Assembly: GCA_014728785.1 (NCBI GenBank)
Contig: WJKZ01000007.1
Coordinates: forward strand, 1 to 9,772
Direction of reading: 5' to 3'
Length of the DNA stretch: 9,772 nucleotides
Source of the DNA: Candidatus Omnitrophota bacterium
Lineage (GTDB): Bacteria; Omnitrophota; Gorgyraeia; Duberdicusellales; 4484-171
Part shown: one piece after another, positions 1-8,459 of the stretch
Layout of the letters: each line of letters opens with the position of its first letter
Numbering within the stretch: the first letter of the stretch is position 1
Made by a program: the position numbers and the translations under genes
The notes under the pieces: model-generated
What the model saw: only the letters and a program-made list of their open reading frames with translations
Database searches by the model: none
Told to the model about the DNA's origin: nothing

Positions 1-2
1 CC

Positions 3-728
3 CTGGAGGAGGCCGAAGGAGAAGAAATAACAAAGGAACTTAAAGAGGAGAACGAGTCGCTTAAGAAAAAATTGTCGGAAGCGGAAAAAGACGCTCAAGA
101 GCGTATCGCCGAAATAGAGAAAAAATTAGAAAAAGCAAATTCTATCATTTCTGACATGAGAGAACTGATAGAGAAAAAAGATACCCGGATAAAAGACCAA
201 CAGGAGCAGATAGACGGCCTGTCCCAGCAGGTAAAAGACATCTCAGCTGCTTACGAAAAGGTTTCTTCCGAACTGGATAAAAAGGAAAATAAAGTTGCTG
301 AATTAAACAAGAAATTAGAAGTGTTGGCCGGGGATTTGCAATCTCTTAAATCTAAACCAAAAGAGATGGAAGAAAAAATAGTTTACAAGAGCGACCCAAA
401 AACCCGCACCCTTCTCAAAGAAGCGCATGAAGCTATAACCAATCTGGAAAAATCGGTAGAAAAGAAAAACAATCTCTTGCGGGAAAAAGAAAAAGAAGTT
501 GCTGCTTTAAAAAAAGAAGCTGCTGAACTAAACAAAGAAATAGAAAACCTTAAAGTTGAGCTGGTAAAAATAAAATCCGCTCCTCCGCCGGAAAAAGACA
601 GCGATAAAGATTCCGAAGAGCTTATAAAAAGACTCAAGGAAGAGATAGAAGAAAAGAACCGGGTAATAACAAACCTTACCCGAACCCTGGAAAATGTGTA
701 CTCCCGCCTAAATCTCCTTGCTCCTTAA
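3..728 (+). CDS. C-terminal part of a coiled-coil protein, cut by the left edge
   Basis: The reading frame is open from the first base, so this is the last 241 codons of a longer gene that ends at a TAA. A TTG at 72 lies inside the frame and is not a convincing start, because the codons before it (LEEAEGEEITKELKEEN) have the same composition as those after. The visible part is almost entirely Glu/Lys/Leu-rich heptad sequence, which predicts a long alpha-helical coiled coil. Two breaks interrupt it: one near the segment KSKPKEMEEKIVYKSDPKTR, and a proline stretch (SAPPPEKDSDKDS) before a last helix that ends in NLLAP. No membrane segment, nucleotide-binding motif or catalytic domain is visible. 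It converges on rsmI with a 70-bp gap. The function is not recognised; a structural, scaffold or chromosome-associated role would be a guess, and an N-terminal domain may lie outside the window. Confidence 0.8.
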   Translation: MEEAEGEEITKELKEENESLKKKLSEAEKDAQERIAEIEKKLEKANSIISDMRELIEKKDTRIKDQQEQIDGLSQQVKDISAAYEKVSSELDKKENKVAELNKKLEVLAGDLQSLKSKPKEMEEKIVYKSDPKTRTLLKEAHEAITNLEKSVEKKNNLLREKEKEVAALKKEAAELNKEIENLKVELVKIKSAPPPEKDSDKDSEELIKRLKEEIEEKNRVITNLTRTLENVYSRLNLLAP

Positions 729-798
729 ATATATTTTATACATCCACGGCCGGGTTTGCCGGATTGATTCAAAAATTTTCAGCACAAAGATACTCTTT

Positions 799-1491
799 TT
801 AGGCAATGAGTATTTCTTTTCGGGAGGGAAAACTTTTGGCCAGAATCATGGTGAGTTCACCGCGTGCCTTTTTGCTTTCGAAATTTTTTATCGCTTCGCT
901 CAGGGTTCCTTCCAGAACAGTCTCGAACTTCTTTGTCATCTCTCTGGTAACCGTTATATGCCTCTCGCCTAAAACGTCTCTTAAGTCTTTAAGGCACTTA
1001 ACAATTCTGTGAGGAGATTCAAAAAATACTGCTGTCAGGTTTATTTTTTTTACGCTTTCAGCTAATTTTCGTCTTGCGCCGCTTTTCTTAGGCATGTAGC
1101 CTAAAAATATAAATTTATCCCGGGGCAGGGAGCTGAGAGCAAGGGCATTGATAATACTGGAAGGACCGGGCACGGATGTTAAGGGTAAAGACTCATCTCT
1201 GCAGGCCCTTATAAGCTTGTAACCAGGATCCGAAATCGTAGGAGTGCCTGCGCTGGATACCAAAACCACGCTGTTTCCCTTTCTCAGTTCTTCTAAAACC
1301 CAGGGGGTCTTTTTTTCTTCGTTGTGTTCGTAAAAACTTATTATCCTCTTTTTTATCCCAAAACGGGACAAGAGGTTACAGGTCTTTCTTGTGTCTTCGG
1401 CCAATACAAAATCGGCTTCTTTGAAGACTCCAAGAGCCCTTAAAACCATATCCTGTGAATTTCCTATCGGCGTTGCTACCAGGTAAAGCAT
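799..1491 (-). CDS. rsmI: 16S rRNA (cytidine1402-2'-O)-methyltransferase RsmI
   Basis: RsmI uses S-adenosylmethionine to methylate the ribose 2'-OH of C1402 in the 16S rRNA decoding centre. The protein belongs to the tetrapyrrole (corrin/porphyrin) methylase fold. The family signatures appear in order: LYLVATPIGN at residues 2-11, AEDTRKT at 31-37, YEHNE at 54-58, an AGTPTISDPGY block at 81-91, then VPGPSS, FLGYMPKK, ESPHR and a late REMTKKFE. Two details are unusual. The SDAGTP motif common in the family reads SSAGTP here, with Ser at residue 80. The protein has 230 residues against roughly 280 for the E. coli enzyme, so the small C-terminal extension is missing. The ATG at 1491 puts the first motif at the N-terminus, as expected. 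The gene starts 25 bp after the membrane-protein stop and is probably cotranscribed with it. The ribosome-binding site is weak. Confidence 0.93.
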   Translation of the reverse strand: MLYLVATPIGNSQDMVLRALGVFKEADFVLAEDTRKTCNLLSRFGIKKRIISFYEHNEEKKTPWVLEELRKGNSVVLVSSAGTPTISDPGYKLIRACRDESLPLTSVPGPSSIINALALSSLPRDKFIFLGYMPKKSGARRKLAESVKKINLTAVFFESPHRIVKCLKDLRDVLGERHITVTREMTKKFETVLEGTLSEAIKNFESKKARGELTMILAKSFPSRKEILIA

Positions 1492-1516
1492 TTTAGGCCC
1501 ACTTTAATAGATATCA

Positions 1517-1996
1517 CTAATCCTGCTCGCCGGTATTGCTGTCTTTTTTCTCCGCATTGCGGGGGCAAGAAAAATAATTTTCGATTTTATTGTTGGTGAA
1601 GTAAATTATCAGTATGCCGGGATAGATTATCTGAAGAAAAGCCCGGCTTATTAAAGCAGGTGTCGCCACTACGGATATAAAGGTGAGAACGGCAATAAAA
1701 AAAGAGAAATAGAGAGTCAGCTTTCTGGCCCACTCTTTTCTCAGCAAGAGCCCTGCGCCCGAAACTAAAAAGACCGCCGAAACCAGCATCTGTAAAGCTA
1801 TAGCCGAACGCAGCTGCCGGGCATCGATCTCTACATTCTGGGGGAAATGCTGCTTGAATTCATTCAAAAAGTTTCCCTCGGTCAGCGAAGAAAAATTAAA
1901 ATAAACATAACCGAGCGCAAGCAAAGACAGCCCTCCGAGAATAAAAAGATTAAACCCGCCTAAAATAGTGACCCCTAATGGCCTTTGGTTATTCAT
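1517..1996 (-). CDS. Small four-helix integral membrane protein, function unknown
   Basis: This 159-residue protein has about four predicted membrane helices, near residues 8-33, 65-85, 93-116 and 119-133. A polar loop of about 30 residues follows helix 1, and a charged, Cys- and Lys-containing tail of about 25 residues ends the protein. A basic RKEWARKL motif sits between helices 2 and 3. The family is not recognised and no catalytic motif is visible. The ATG at 1996 is chosen over the in-frame TTG at 2005 because RPLGVTILGG, where the first helix begins, follows it closely. Neither start has a visible Shine-Dalgarno sequence. The gene begins 17 nt after the tRNA-Glu 3' end, so it has no room for its own promoter and is probably read from the tRNA promoter. 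It ends in tandem stops, TAG then TGA, 25 bp before rsmI. Confidence 0.75.
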   Translation of the reverse strand: MNNQRPLGVTILGGFNLFILGGLSLLALGYVYFNFSSLTEGNFLNEFKQHFPQNVEIDARQLRSAIALQMLVSAVFLVSGAGLLLRKEWARKLTLYFSFFIAVLTFISVVATPALISRAFLQIIYPGILIIYFTNNKIENYFSCPRNAEKKDSNTGEQD

Positions 1997-2013
1997 GGGA
2001 ATCAAAGATAAAA

Positions 2014-2088
2014 CGACCCCAGCCGGATTTGAACCGGCGCCGTCGCCGTGAAAGGGCGATGTCCTGAACCGGGCTAGACGATGGGGTC
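2014..2088 (-). tRNA. tRNA-Glu (anticodon UUC)
   Basis: A 75-nt cloverleaf can be folded by eye. The acceptor stem GACCCCA pairs with TGGGGTC over 7 bp, followed by discriminator G73. The D arm is closed by GTC/GAC. The anticodon stem is TCGCC/GGCGA around loop CTTTCAC, which gives anticodon UUC (Glu, GAA/GAG). A four-base variable loop follows, then the T arm GCCGG-TTCGAAT-CCGGC. The sequence strongly resembles E. coli tRNA-Glu. CCA is not encoded, because G73 is followed by TTTT, so a CCA-adding enzyme is needed. A near-consensus promoter lies upstream and a protein gene begins 17 nt downstream. Confidence 0.97.
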
Positions 2089-2121
2089 ATTTTAAAGACC
2101 GGTATTAAAAATGGTATTCTA

Positions 2122-2149
2122 ATTTTAAATCTTAAATTGTTTTTGTCAA
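2122..2149 (-). promoter_or_regulatory. Sigma-70-type promoter of tRNA-Glu
   Basis: On the minus strand a perfect -35 box TTGACA (2149-2144) is followed after 16 bp by TAAAAT (2127-2122), which matches 5 of 6 bases of the -10 consensus. The expected transcription start, near 2115, is about 27 nt before the mature tRNA 5' end at 2088. The surroundings are AT-rich and lie between the gyrA stop and the tRNA. It probably also drives the membrane protein and rsmI. Confidence 0.75.
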
Positions 2150-2169
2150 CCCTGACGGAGTATCCTAAA

Positions 2170-4611
2170 TCACCCTTCGGGTATGCTGCGGGCTATGCTG
2201 GCTAATTTATCGCCCTCTCCCAGGTTAATTATCTTTACACCCTGAGTAGAACGACCTGAAACTCTTACGTCTTTGGCTTTGATACGGATAAGTATACCTT
2301 TGCAGGTTATACACATTATCTCATCTGCCTCGCCTACCAGCACCAGGCCCTTTACGTCACCGATTTTTTGGGATAGTTTTATATTTATTATGCCTTTTCC
2401 TCCCCTGGACTGGCAGCGATATTCGTCAATCCGGGTCCTTTTGGCAAAGCCTTTACCTGTTGCTGTTAAAAGGTGGAGATTTTCTTTTTTTATAGTGGTA
2501 TGTAAGAGCACGGCCTTTAAGACTATGTCGCTTTTGGAAAGCCTCATGCCTTTAACCCCCCGGGATTGTCTTCCGGTAGGTCTTACCTCTGCTAATTTAA
2601 ATCTTATGGAATAACCCTTCTGGCTGGCAAGTATTGCCTCGTCTTTCTCTTCACACAGTCTTGCCCCTATAAGATGGTCTCCTTTGGCCAGGGAAACCGC
2701 CACAATTCCGCTCTTTCTGGCATTAGCAAACAGCTCAAGAGAGGTGCGTTTAACCATTCCGTTCTGGGTGGCCATGAAGACAAACAGCTTCGGATCAAAC
2801 TCTTTTACCGACAATACTATGGTTATCCTGACCCCGCTGTTCAGATTTAAAACATTGACAATGGCCCTCCCTTTTGAAGTCCTGGACCCTTGAGGTACTT
2901 CATAGGTTTTAAGAGGGTATACCTTTCCTTCGTCGGTAAAAATAAGGAGGGTGTCTTTGCTTGAAGCCACAAAAAGGTGTTCTACAAAATCTTTCTCGGA
3001 AGTGGCCATCGCCGAAACGCCCCGCCCTCCCCTGCGTTGCTGCCGGTAATTACTTAAGGGCATCCGCTTAATATAACCCATATTACTTATGGTAATAACC
3101 ATGTCTTCTTCCACTATTAAGTCCTCTACTTCTATCTCTTCCTTCTGGGCTACTATATCAGTCCGGCGGGGATCTGAAAATTTATCTTTGATTTCCCGGA
3201 GCTCCTCTTTTATCAGCTCCTCCTGTTTTTTCTCCGAGGCAAGTATTGTTTTCAAATATTCTATTTTTTTAAGAATCTCTAAATACTCCTTCTCTATTTT
3301 TTCCCGTTCCAGAGCACAAAGCCGTTGTAGCTGCATTTCTAAAATTGCTTGGGATTGAATCTCGGTCAATTTAAATTTTTTCTCAAGGCTCGCTTTTGCG
3401 CTTTTGGGGTCTTTCGATTTTTTTATTATATTAACTACTTCATCCAGAAACTTAAGCGCCGTCTTTAGACCTTCCAGTACATGCGCGCGGTTTTCGGCCT
3501 TTTCCAGCTCGAAGCGGCTACGGCGTGTAATAACTTCTTTGCGGAAATGGATATGGTGAAAAAGCATCTCTTTCAGATTCAGAGTCTGGGGAGTGCGGTT
3601 AACCAAGGCCAGAAAGATAGCCCCGAAGGTCATCTCCATACTTGTGTGCTTATACAGGCGATTTAGTATAATTTCGGCCTGGGCGTCTCGCTTTAGCTCA
3701 ATAACTATTCTTATTCCGTCCTTGTCGGACTCATCTCTTAAATCCGATATGCCTTCTATTTTTTTGGTGTTTATAAGATTGGCTATCTGTTCTAAAAGAG
3801 TAGTCTTGTTTAATTGATAAGGTATTTCGGTTATGGTTATCTGGTCCCTGTTTTTCTCATGCTCGACCCCTGCCCGGGCTCTCACCGTGAGCTTGCCCCT
3901 TCCGTGTTTATACATATTTAAAATGTCGCTTTTCCCGCAAATAATACCGCCTGTCGGGAAATCCGGGCCTTTTATGTATTTACAGAGATCTTTTATGGAA
4001 CACCTCGGGTTGTCTATGAGATACTCTATGGCTGCGCAGGTTTCGGCAAGATTGTGAGAAGGCATATTGGTAGCCATACCCACCGCAATCCCGCTGGCCC
4101 CATTGACTAACAGGTTGGGAATAACCGAAGGCAACACTTCGGGCTCTTTAAGAGAGTTATCAAAATTGGGGGAAAAGTGAACGGTATCCTTATCTATATC
4201 CTGTAGTATATAGTCGCTTATCCTGGCCATTCTGGCCTCGGAATAACGCATGGCCGCGGGAGGGTCTCCGTCTATGGAGCCAAAATTACCCTGACCGTCT
4301 ATCAACGGGTAACGCAGTGAAAAATCCTGAGCCATTCTCACCAGGGCGTCATAAACTGCCAGGTCCCCGTGAGGATGGTATTTACCCAGCGTCTCTCCTA
4401 CTATCCTTGCACATTTTTTGTGAGACTGGTTATATCTCAGGTGTAGCTCGTGCATGGAGTAAAGAATCCTTCTTTGCACCGGCTTAAGACCGTCCCTTAT
4501 GTCAGGAAGGGCGCGTCCTACAATTACACTCATGGCATAAGAGAGATAAGAATCCTTCATCTCCTCTTCGAGGTATTTTTTGATTATTTTTTCTTTGATT
4601 ATCTCCGCCAT
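2170..4611 (-). CDS. gyrA: DNA gyrase subunit A
   Basis: GyrA is the breakage-rejoining subunit of type IIA DNA gyrase (A2B2), which introduces negative supercoils into DNA using ATP hydrolysed by GyrB. The 813-residue protein is near full family length. The N-terminal [20 protein letters not shown] is canonical. The quinolone-determining region includes [11 protein letters not shown] at residues 78-88. The catalytic tyrosine is Tyr123 in [11 protein letters not shown] coiled-coil tower follows, and the C-terminal DNA-wrapping domain starts with the GyrA box QRRGGRG at residues 525-531, which separates it from ParC. Leu84 (codon CTG, 4362-4360) sits where E. coli GyrA has Ser83. The ATG follows AAGGAGAGG and matches the conserved N-terminus. 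The gene starts 20 bp after the gyrB stop, so the two subunits are probably cotranscribed. It ends in TGA, followed at once by the tRNA promoter. Confidence 0.98.
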   Translation of the reverse strand: MAEIIKEKIIKKYLEEEMKDSYLSYAMSVIVGRALPDIRDGLKPVQRRILYSMHELHLRYNQSHKKCARIVGETLGKYHPHGDLAVYDALVRMAQDFSLRYPLIDGQGNFGSIDGDPPAAMRYSEARMARISDYILQDIDKDTVHFSPNFDNSLKEPEVLPSVIPNLLVNGASGIAVGMATNMPSHNLAETCAAIEYLIDNPRCSIKDLCKYIKGPDFPTGGIICGKSDILNMYKHGRGKLTVRARAGVEHEKNRDQITITEIPYQLNKTTLLEQIANLINTKKIEGISDLRDESDKDGIRIVIELKRDAQAEIILNRLYKHTSMEMTFGAIFLALVNRTPQTLNLKEMLFHHIHFRKEVITRRSRFELEKAENRAHVLEGLKTALKFLDEVVNIIKKSKDPKSAKASLEKKFKLTEIQSQAILEMQLQRLCALEREKIEKEYLEILKKIEYLKTILASEKKQEELIKEELREIKDKFSDPRRTDIVAQKEEIEVEDLIVEEDMVITISNMGYIKRMPLSNYRQQRRGGRGVSAMATSEKDFVEHLFVASSKDTLLIFTDEGKVYPLKTYEVPQGSRTSKGRAIVNVLNLNSGVRITIVLSVKEFDPKLFVFMATQNGMVKRTSLELFANARKSGIVAVSLAKGDHLIGARLCEEKDEAILASQKGYSIRFKLAEVRPTGRQSRGVKGMRLSKSDIVLKAVLLHTTIKKENLHLLTATGKGFAKRTRIDEYRCQSRGGKGIINIKLSQKIGDVKGLVLVGEADEIMCITCKGILIRIKAKDVRVSGRSTQGVKIINLGEGDKLASIARSIPEG

Positions 4612-4614
4612 CCT

Positions 4615-4626
4615 CTCCTTTTCCTT
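4615..4626 (-). promoter_or_regulatory. Ribosome-binding site of gyrA
   Basis: Two purine-rich blocks precede the ATG: AAGGAG at 4620-4615, only 3 nt from the start, and AAGGA at 4626-4622, 10 nt from it. The second has the more usual spacing. They support the ATG at 4611 as the start and independent ribosome loading on the gyrB-gyrA mRNA. Confidence 0.6.
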
Positions 4627-4631
4627 TTTGA

Positions 4632-7257
<2,626 letters not shown>

Positions 7258-7263
7258 TTGCTG

Positions 7264-8361
7264 CTATATTTTTATAGGAAGGATAAGGTATATATAATTT
7301 TCTTTCCTTACGACAGCCGGTTTTTCGGGGCCAAAAAAATCTATACACACTTCTTCGTCTTCCAGGTTTTTTAACGCGTCTATCAGGTAATTTGGGTTAA
7401 ACCCTATATCCATATTTGCCCCCGAATAAGTACAATCAAGCTCCTCTTTGATTTCTCCCAGCTGGGGGGTATTTTTGTATATAACTATACTGTTTTTATT
7501 GAGACTCAATTTAACCCCTAGGTAATCTGAAGTGGACAAAATCCCTGCTCTTCTTAAAGAAAAAAGTAAATCCCGTCGGTTAACCTTCAGTTTGTTTTTT
7601 CCTGCCCCGGGTATATATTGAGAGTAGTTGGGAAATTCCCCCTCCACTGGTCTCGCTATAAATTGAGCATCTTTGAAATCGAATCCTATTTTTTTCTACC
7701 CGGCAAACATGTATATTTCATCCCCTCTGTCTTTTATTAGCTTTTGCAGTTCTCCCACGGCCCTTATCGGCAATATAAAAGAAACCTTCTCTTTTACTTC
7801 CGGCTGGTTTGCCGGAAGATACCTCTCGGCAAAAGCCAGCCTTTTACCGTCTGTCGAAACTGCTCTCATAAGGTTTTCGTGTATCTCAAAAAGTATCCCG
7901 CTTAAAACATAATTAACATCTTCATAACCTACACAAAACGAGGTTAACCGTATCATCTCCTCCAGCTCCGGCGGATTAAGTCTTATCAGTGATGCGCCTT
8001 TTTCCTCCTCTATTTGGGGGAAATCCTGCGGATCAAGAGTGTTTATTTTAAACTCAACTTTTCCACACCTTACTGAAAGGTTATTTTTTGCCTTTTCCAC
8101 AAGAATATCTTCGGAAGGTAATTCCCTAATTAAAGAAAAGAATCTCTTCATAGGAACCACGGCTACCCCCGGGTTTTCCGGGCTAACGGGCTGAAAAGTT
8201 ATAATGGTTGTGTCTAAATCGGTGGTGGTTAATTTTAACCTGTTCTCTTCGCAAGACATTAAGACACTACTTAAAACAGGAAGGTTTTGCTTTGTGGTAG
8301 TAGGTCCCAGCATCTTCTGCATGGCTGCTACTAATACATTCTTATTAATTATAAACTTCAT
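7264..8361 (-). CDS. dnaN: DNA polymerase III beta sliding clamp, interrupted by one in-frame TAG
   Basis: The beta clamp is the ring that tethers the replicative polymerase to DNA and recruits other replication and repair proteins. From the ATG at 8361 the frame runs 365 codons to a TAG at 7266-7264, the usual clamp length. The N-terminus MKFIINKNVL, NLPVLSSVLM, TTDLD, STDGKRLAF, EGEFPNYSQYIP, FNPNYL and the C-terminal YLILPIKI are all typical. Codon 222 (7698-7696) is TAG. The frame is the same on both sides, and the codons between it and the next conserved block (KKIGFDFKD, then FIARPVEGEFP) are clearly clamp sequence. No credible restart exists: the first in-frame candidate is a GTG at 7647 without a Shine-Dalgarno sequence. 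The ATG at 8361 is chosen over a TTG at 8400, which would add a Thr-rich 13-residue leader of origin-like DNA. A sequencing error, a nonsense mutation or readthrough would each explain the interruption. Confidence 0.93.
7696..7698 (-). other. In-frame amber codon inside dnaN
   Basis: TAG follows codons for Met-Phe-Ala-Gly and precedes an A7 tract coding Lys-Lys-Ile. It falls in the middle of the clamp (codon 222 of 365), at what family comparison suggests is a loop between strands where polar residues are usual. One base change would give Gln (CAG), Lys (AAG) or Glu (GAG). Confidence 0.9.
8059..8067 (+). promoter_or_regulatory. DnaA-box-like nonamer TTTTCCACA in dnaN
   Basis: It differs from the TTATCCACA consensus at one base. 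It lies inside the dnaN coding region, 34 bp from a second identical copy in the same orientation. Binding is not shown; coding constraint is an alternative explanation. Confidence 0.35.
8093..8101 (+). promoter_or_regulatory. DnaA-box-like nonamer TTTTCCACA in dnaN, second copy
   Basis: It is identical to the copy at 8059 and in direct orientation. The two copies are read in different codon phases (Val-Glu-Lys here, Cys-Gly-Lys there), so shared amino-acid usage does not explain both. Confidence 0.35.
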
Positions 8362-8394
8362 AATAGTAGTAGTTGTAGTAGGGATTGTGGAAAC
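8361..8394 (-). promoter_or_regulatory. Candidate origin unwinding element: DnaA-box-like site plus DnaA-trio repeats
   Basis: On the minus strand GTTTCCACA (8394-8386) matches 7 of 9 bases of the DnaA box TTATCCACA, with the CCACA end intact. A 4-bp linker containing a GG/CC pair follows. Then, reading the plus strand from 8361 to 8381, there are seven trinucleotides: TAA, three TAG, TTG, two TAG. From the box outward this is 3'-GAT GAT GTT GAT GAT GAT AAT-5'. DnaA-trios, described in Bacillus subtilis, are 3'-[G/A]AT-5' repeats next to a DnaA box that bind DnaA on single-stranded DNA and open the origin. The polarity, the box orientation and the place between dnaA and dnaN agree with that model. 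The repeat runs into the dnaN ATG, which may explain why dnaN has no Shine-Dalgarno sequence. Confidence 0.55.
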
Positions 8395-8400
8395 TGTCAA

Positions 8401-8459
8401 TTATTAAATATTGTATCAAAACTAATAAAAAAATAAACAAAGTATTTCACAACTTATGT
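8401..8459. other. Strongly AT-rich spacer between dnaA and dnaN
   Basis: Only 9 of 59 bases are G or C, far below the flanking genes. No gene, tRNA or stable hairpin is visible. It holds a candidate dnaN promoter and may help duplex opening beside the origin-like element, although in the B. subtilis layout the unwinding site is on the trio side, towards dnaN. Confidence 0.6.
8410..8418 (-). promoter_or_regulatory. Candidate extended -10 promoter of dnaN
   Basis: On the minus strand TG-A-TACAAT forms an extended -10 element; TACAAT matches 5 of 6 consensus bases. The only -35 candidate, TTGTTT at 8440-8435, is poor and 19 bp away. Transcription would start near 8403, giving a leader of about 40 nt that includes the DnaA-box-like site. 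A second option is TTGACA at 8400-8395 with a weak TACAAC at 8377-8372, which would make an almost leaderless dnaN mRNA. Confidence 0.4.

Noticed and set aside
383..637. Minus-strand open frame opposite the coiled-coil gene
   Set aside because: Its Ser/Phe-rich translation is what the complement of Glu/Lys-rich coding DNA produces. It is a shadow frame.
750..762. CCGG-GTTTG-CCGG hairpin in the convergent gap between the coiled-coil gene and rsmI, as a terminator
   Set aside because: The stem is only 4 bp and no T-run follows on either strand. No convincing terminator was found in this gap.
7264..7277. CTATA-TTTT-TATAG palindrome over the dnaN stop
   Set aside because: It is a 5-bp stem, mostly A-T, without a U-tract, so too weak to act as a terminator or a readthrough signal.
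7648..7698. A frameshift splitting dnaN into two genes
   Set aside because: The two parts are in the same frame and the codons between them encode clamp-like sequence. Only a substitution, or two compensating homopolymer errors (GGG to GG plus A7 to A8), could explain the TAG.
8362..8400. TTG-initiated N-terminal extension of DnaN (Thr-rich, 13 residues)
   Set aside because: Clamp proteins normally begin at the MKF-like ATG. The extension is the trinucleotide repeat read as protein and has no ribosome-binding site.
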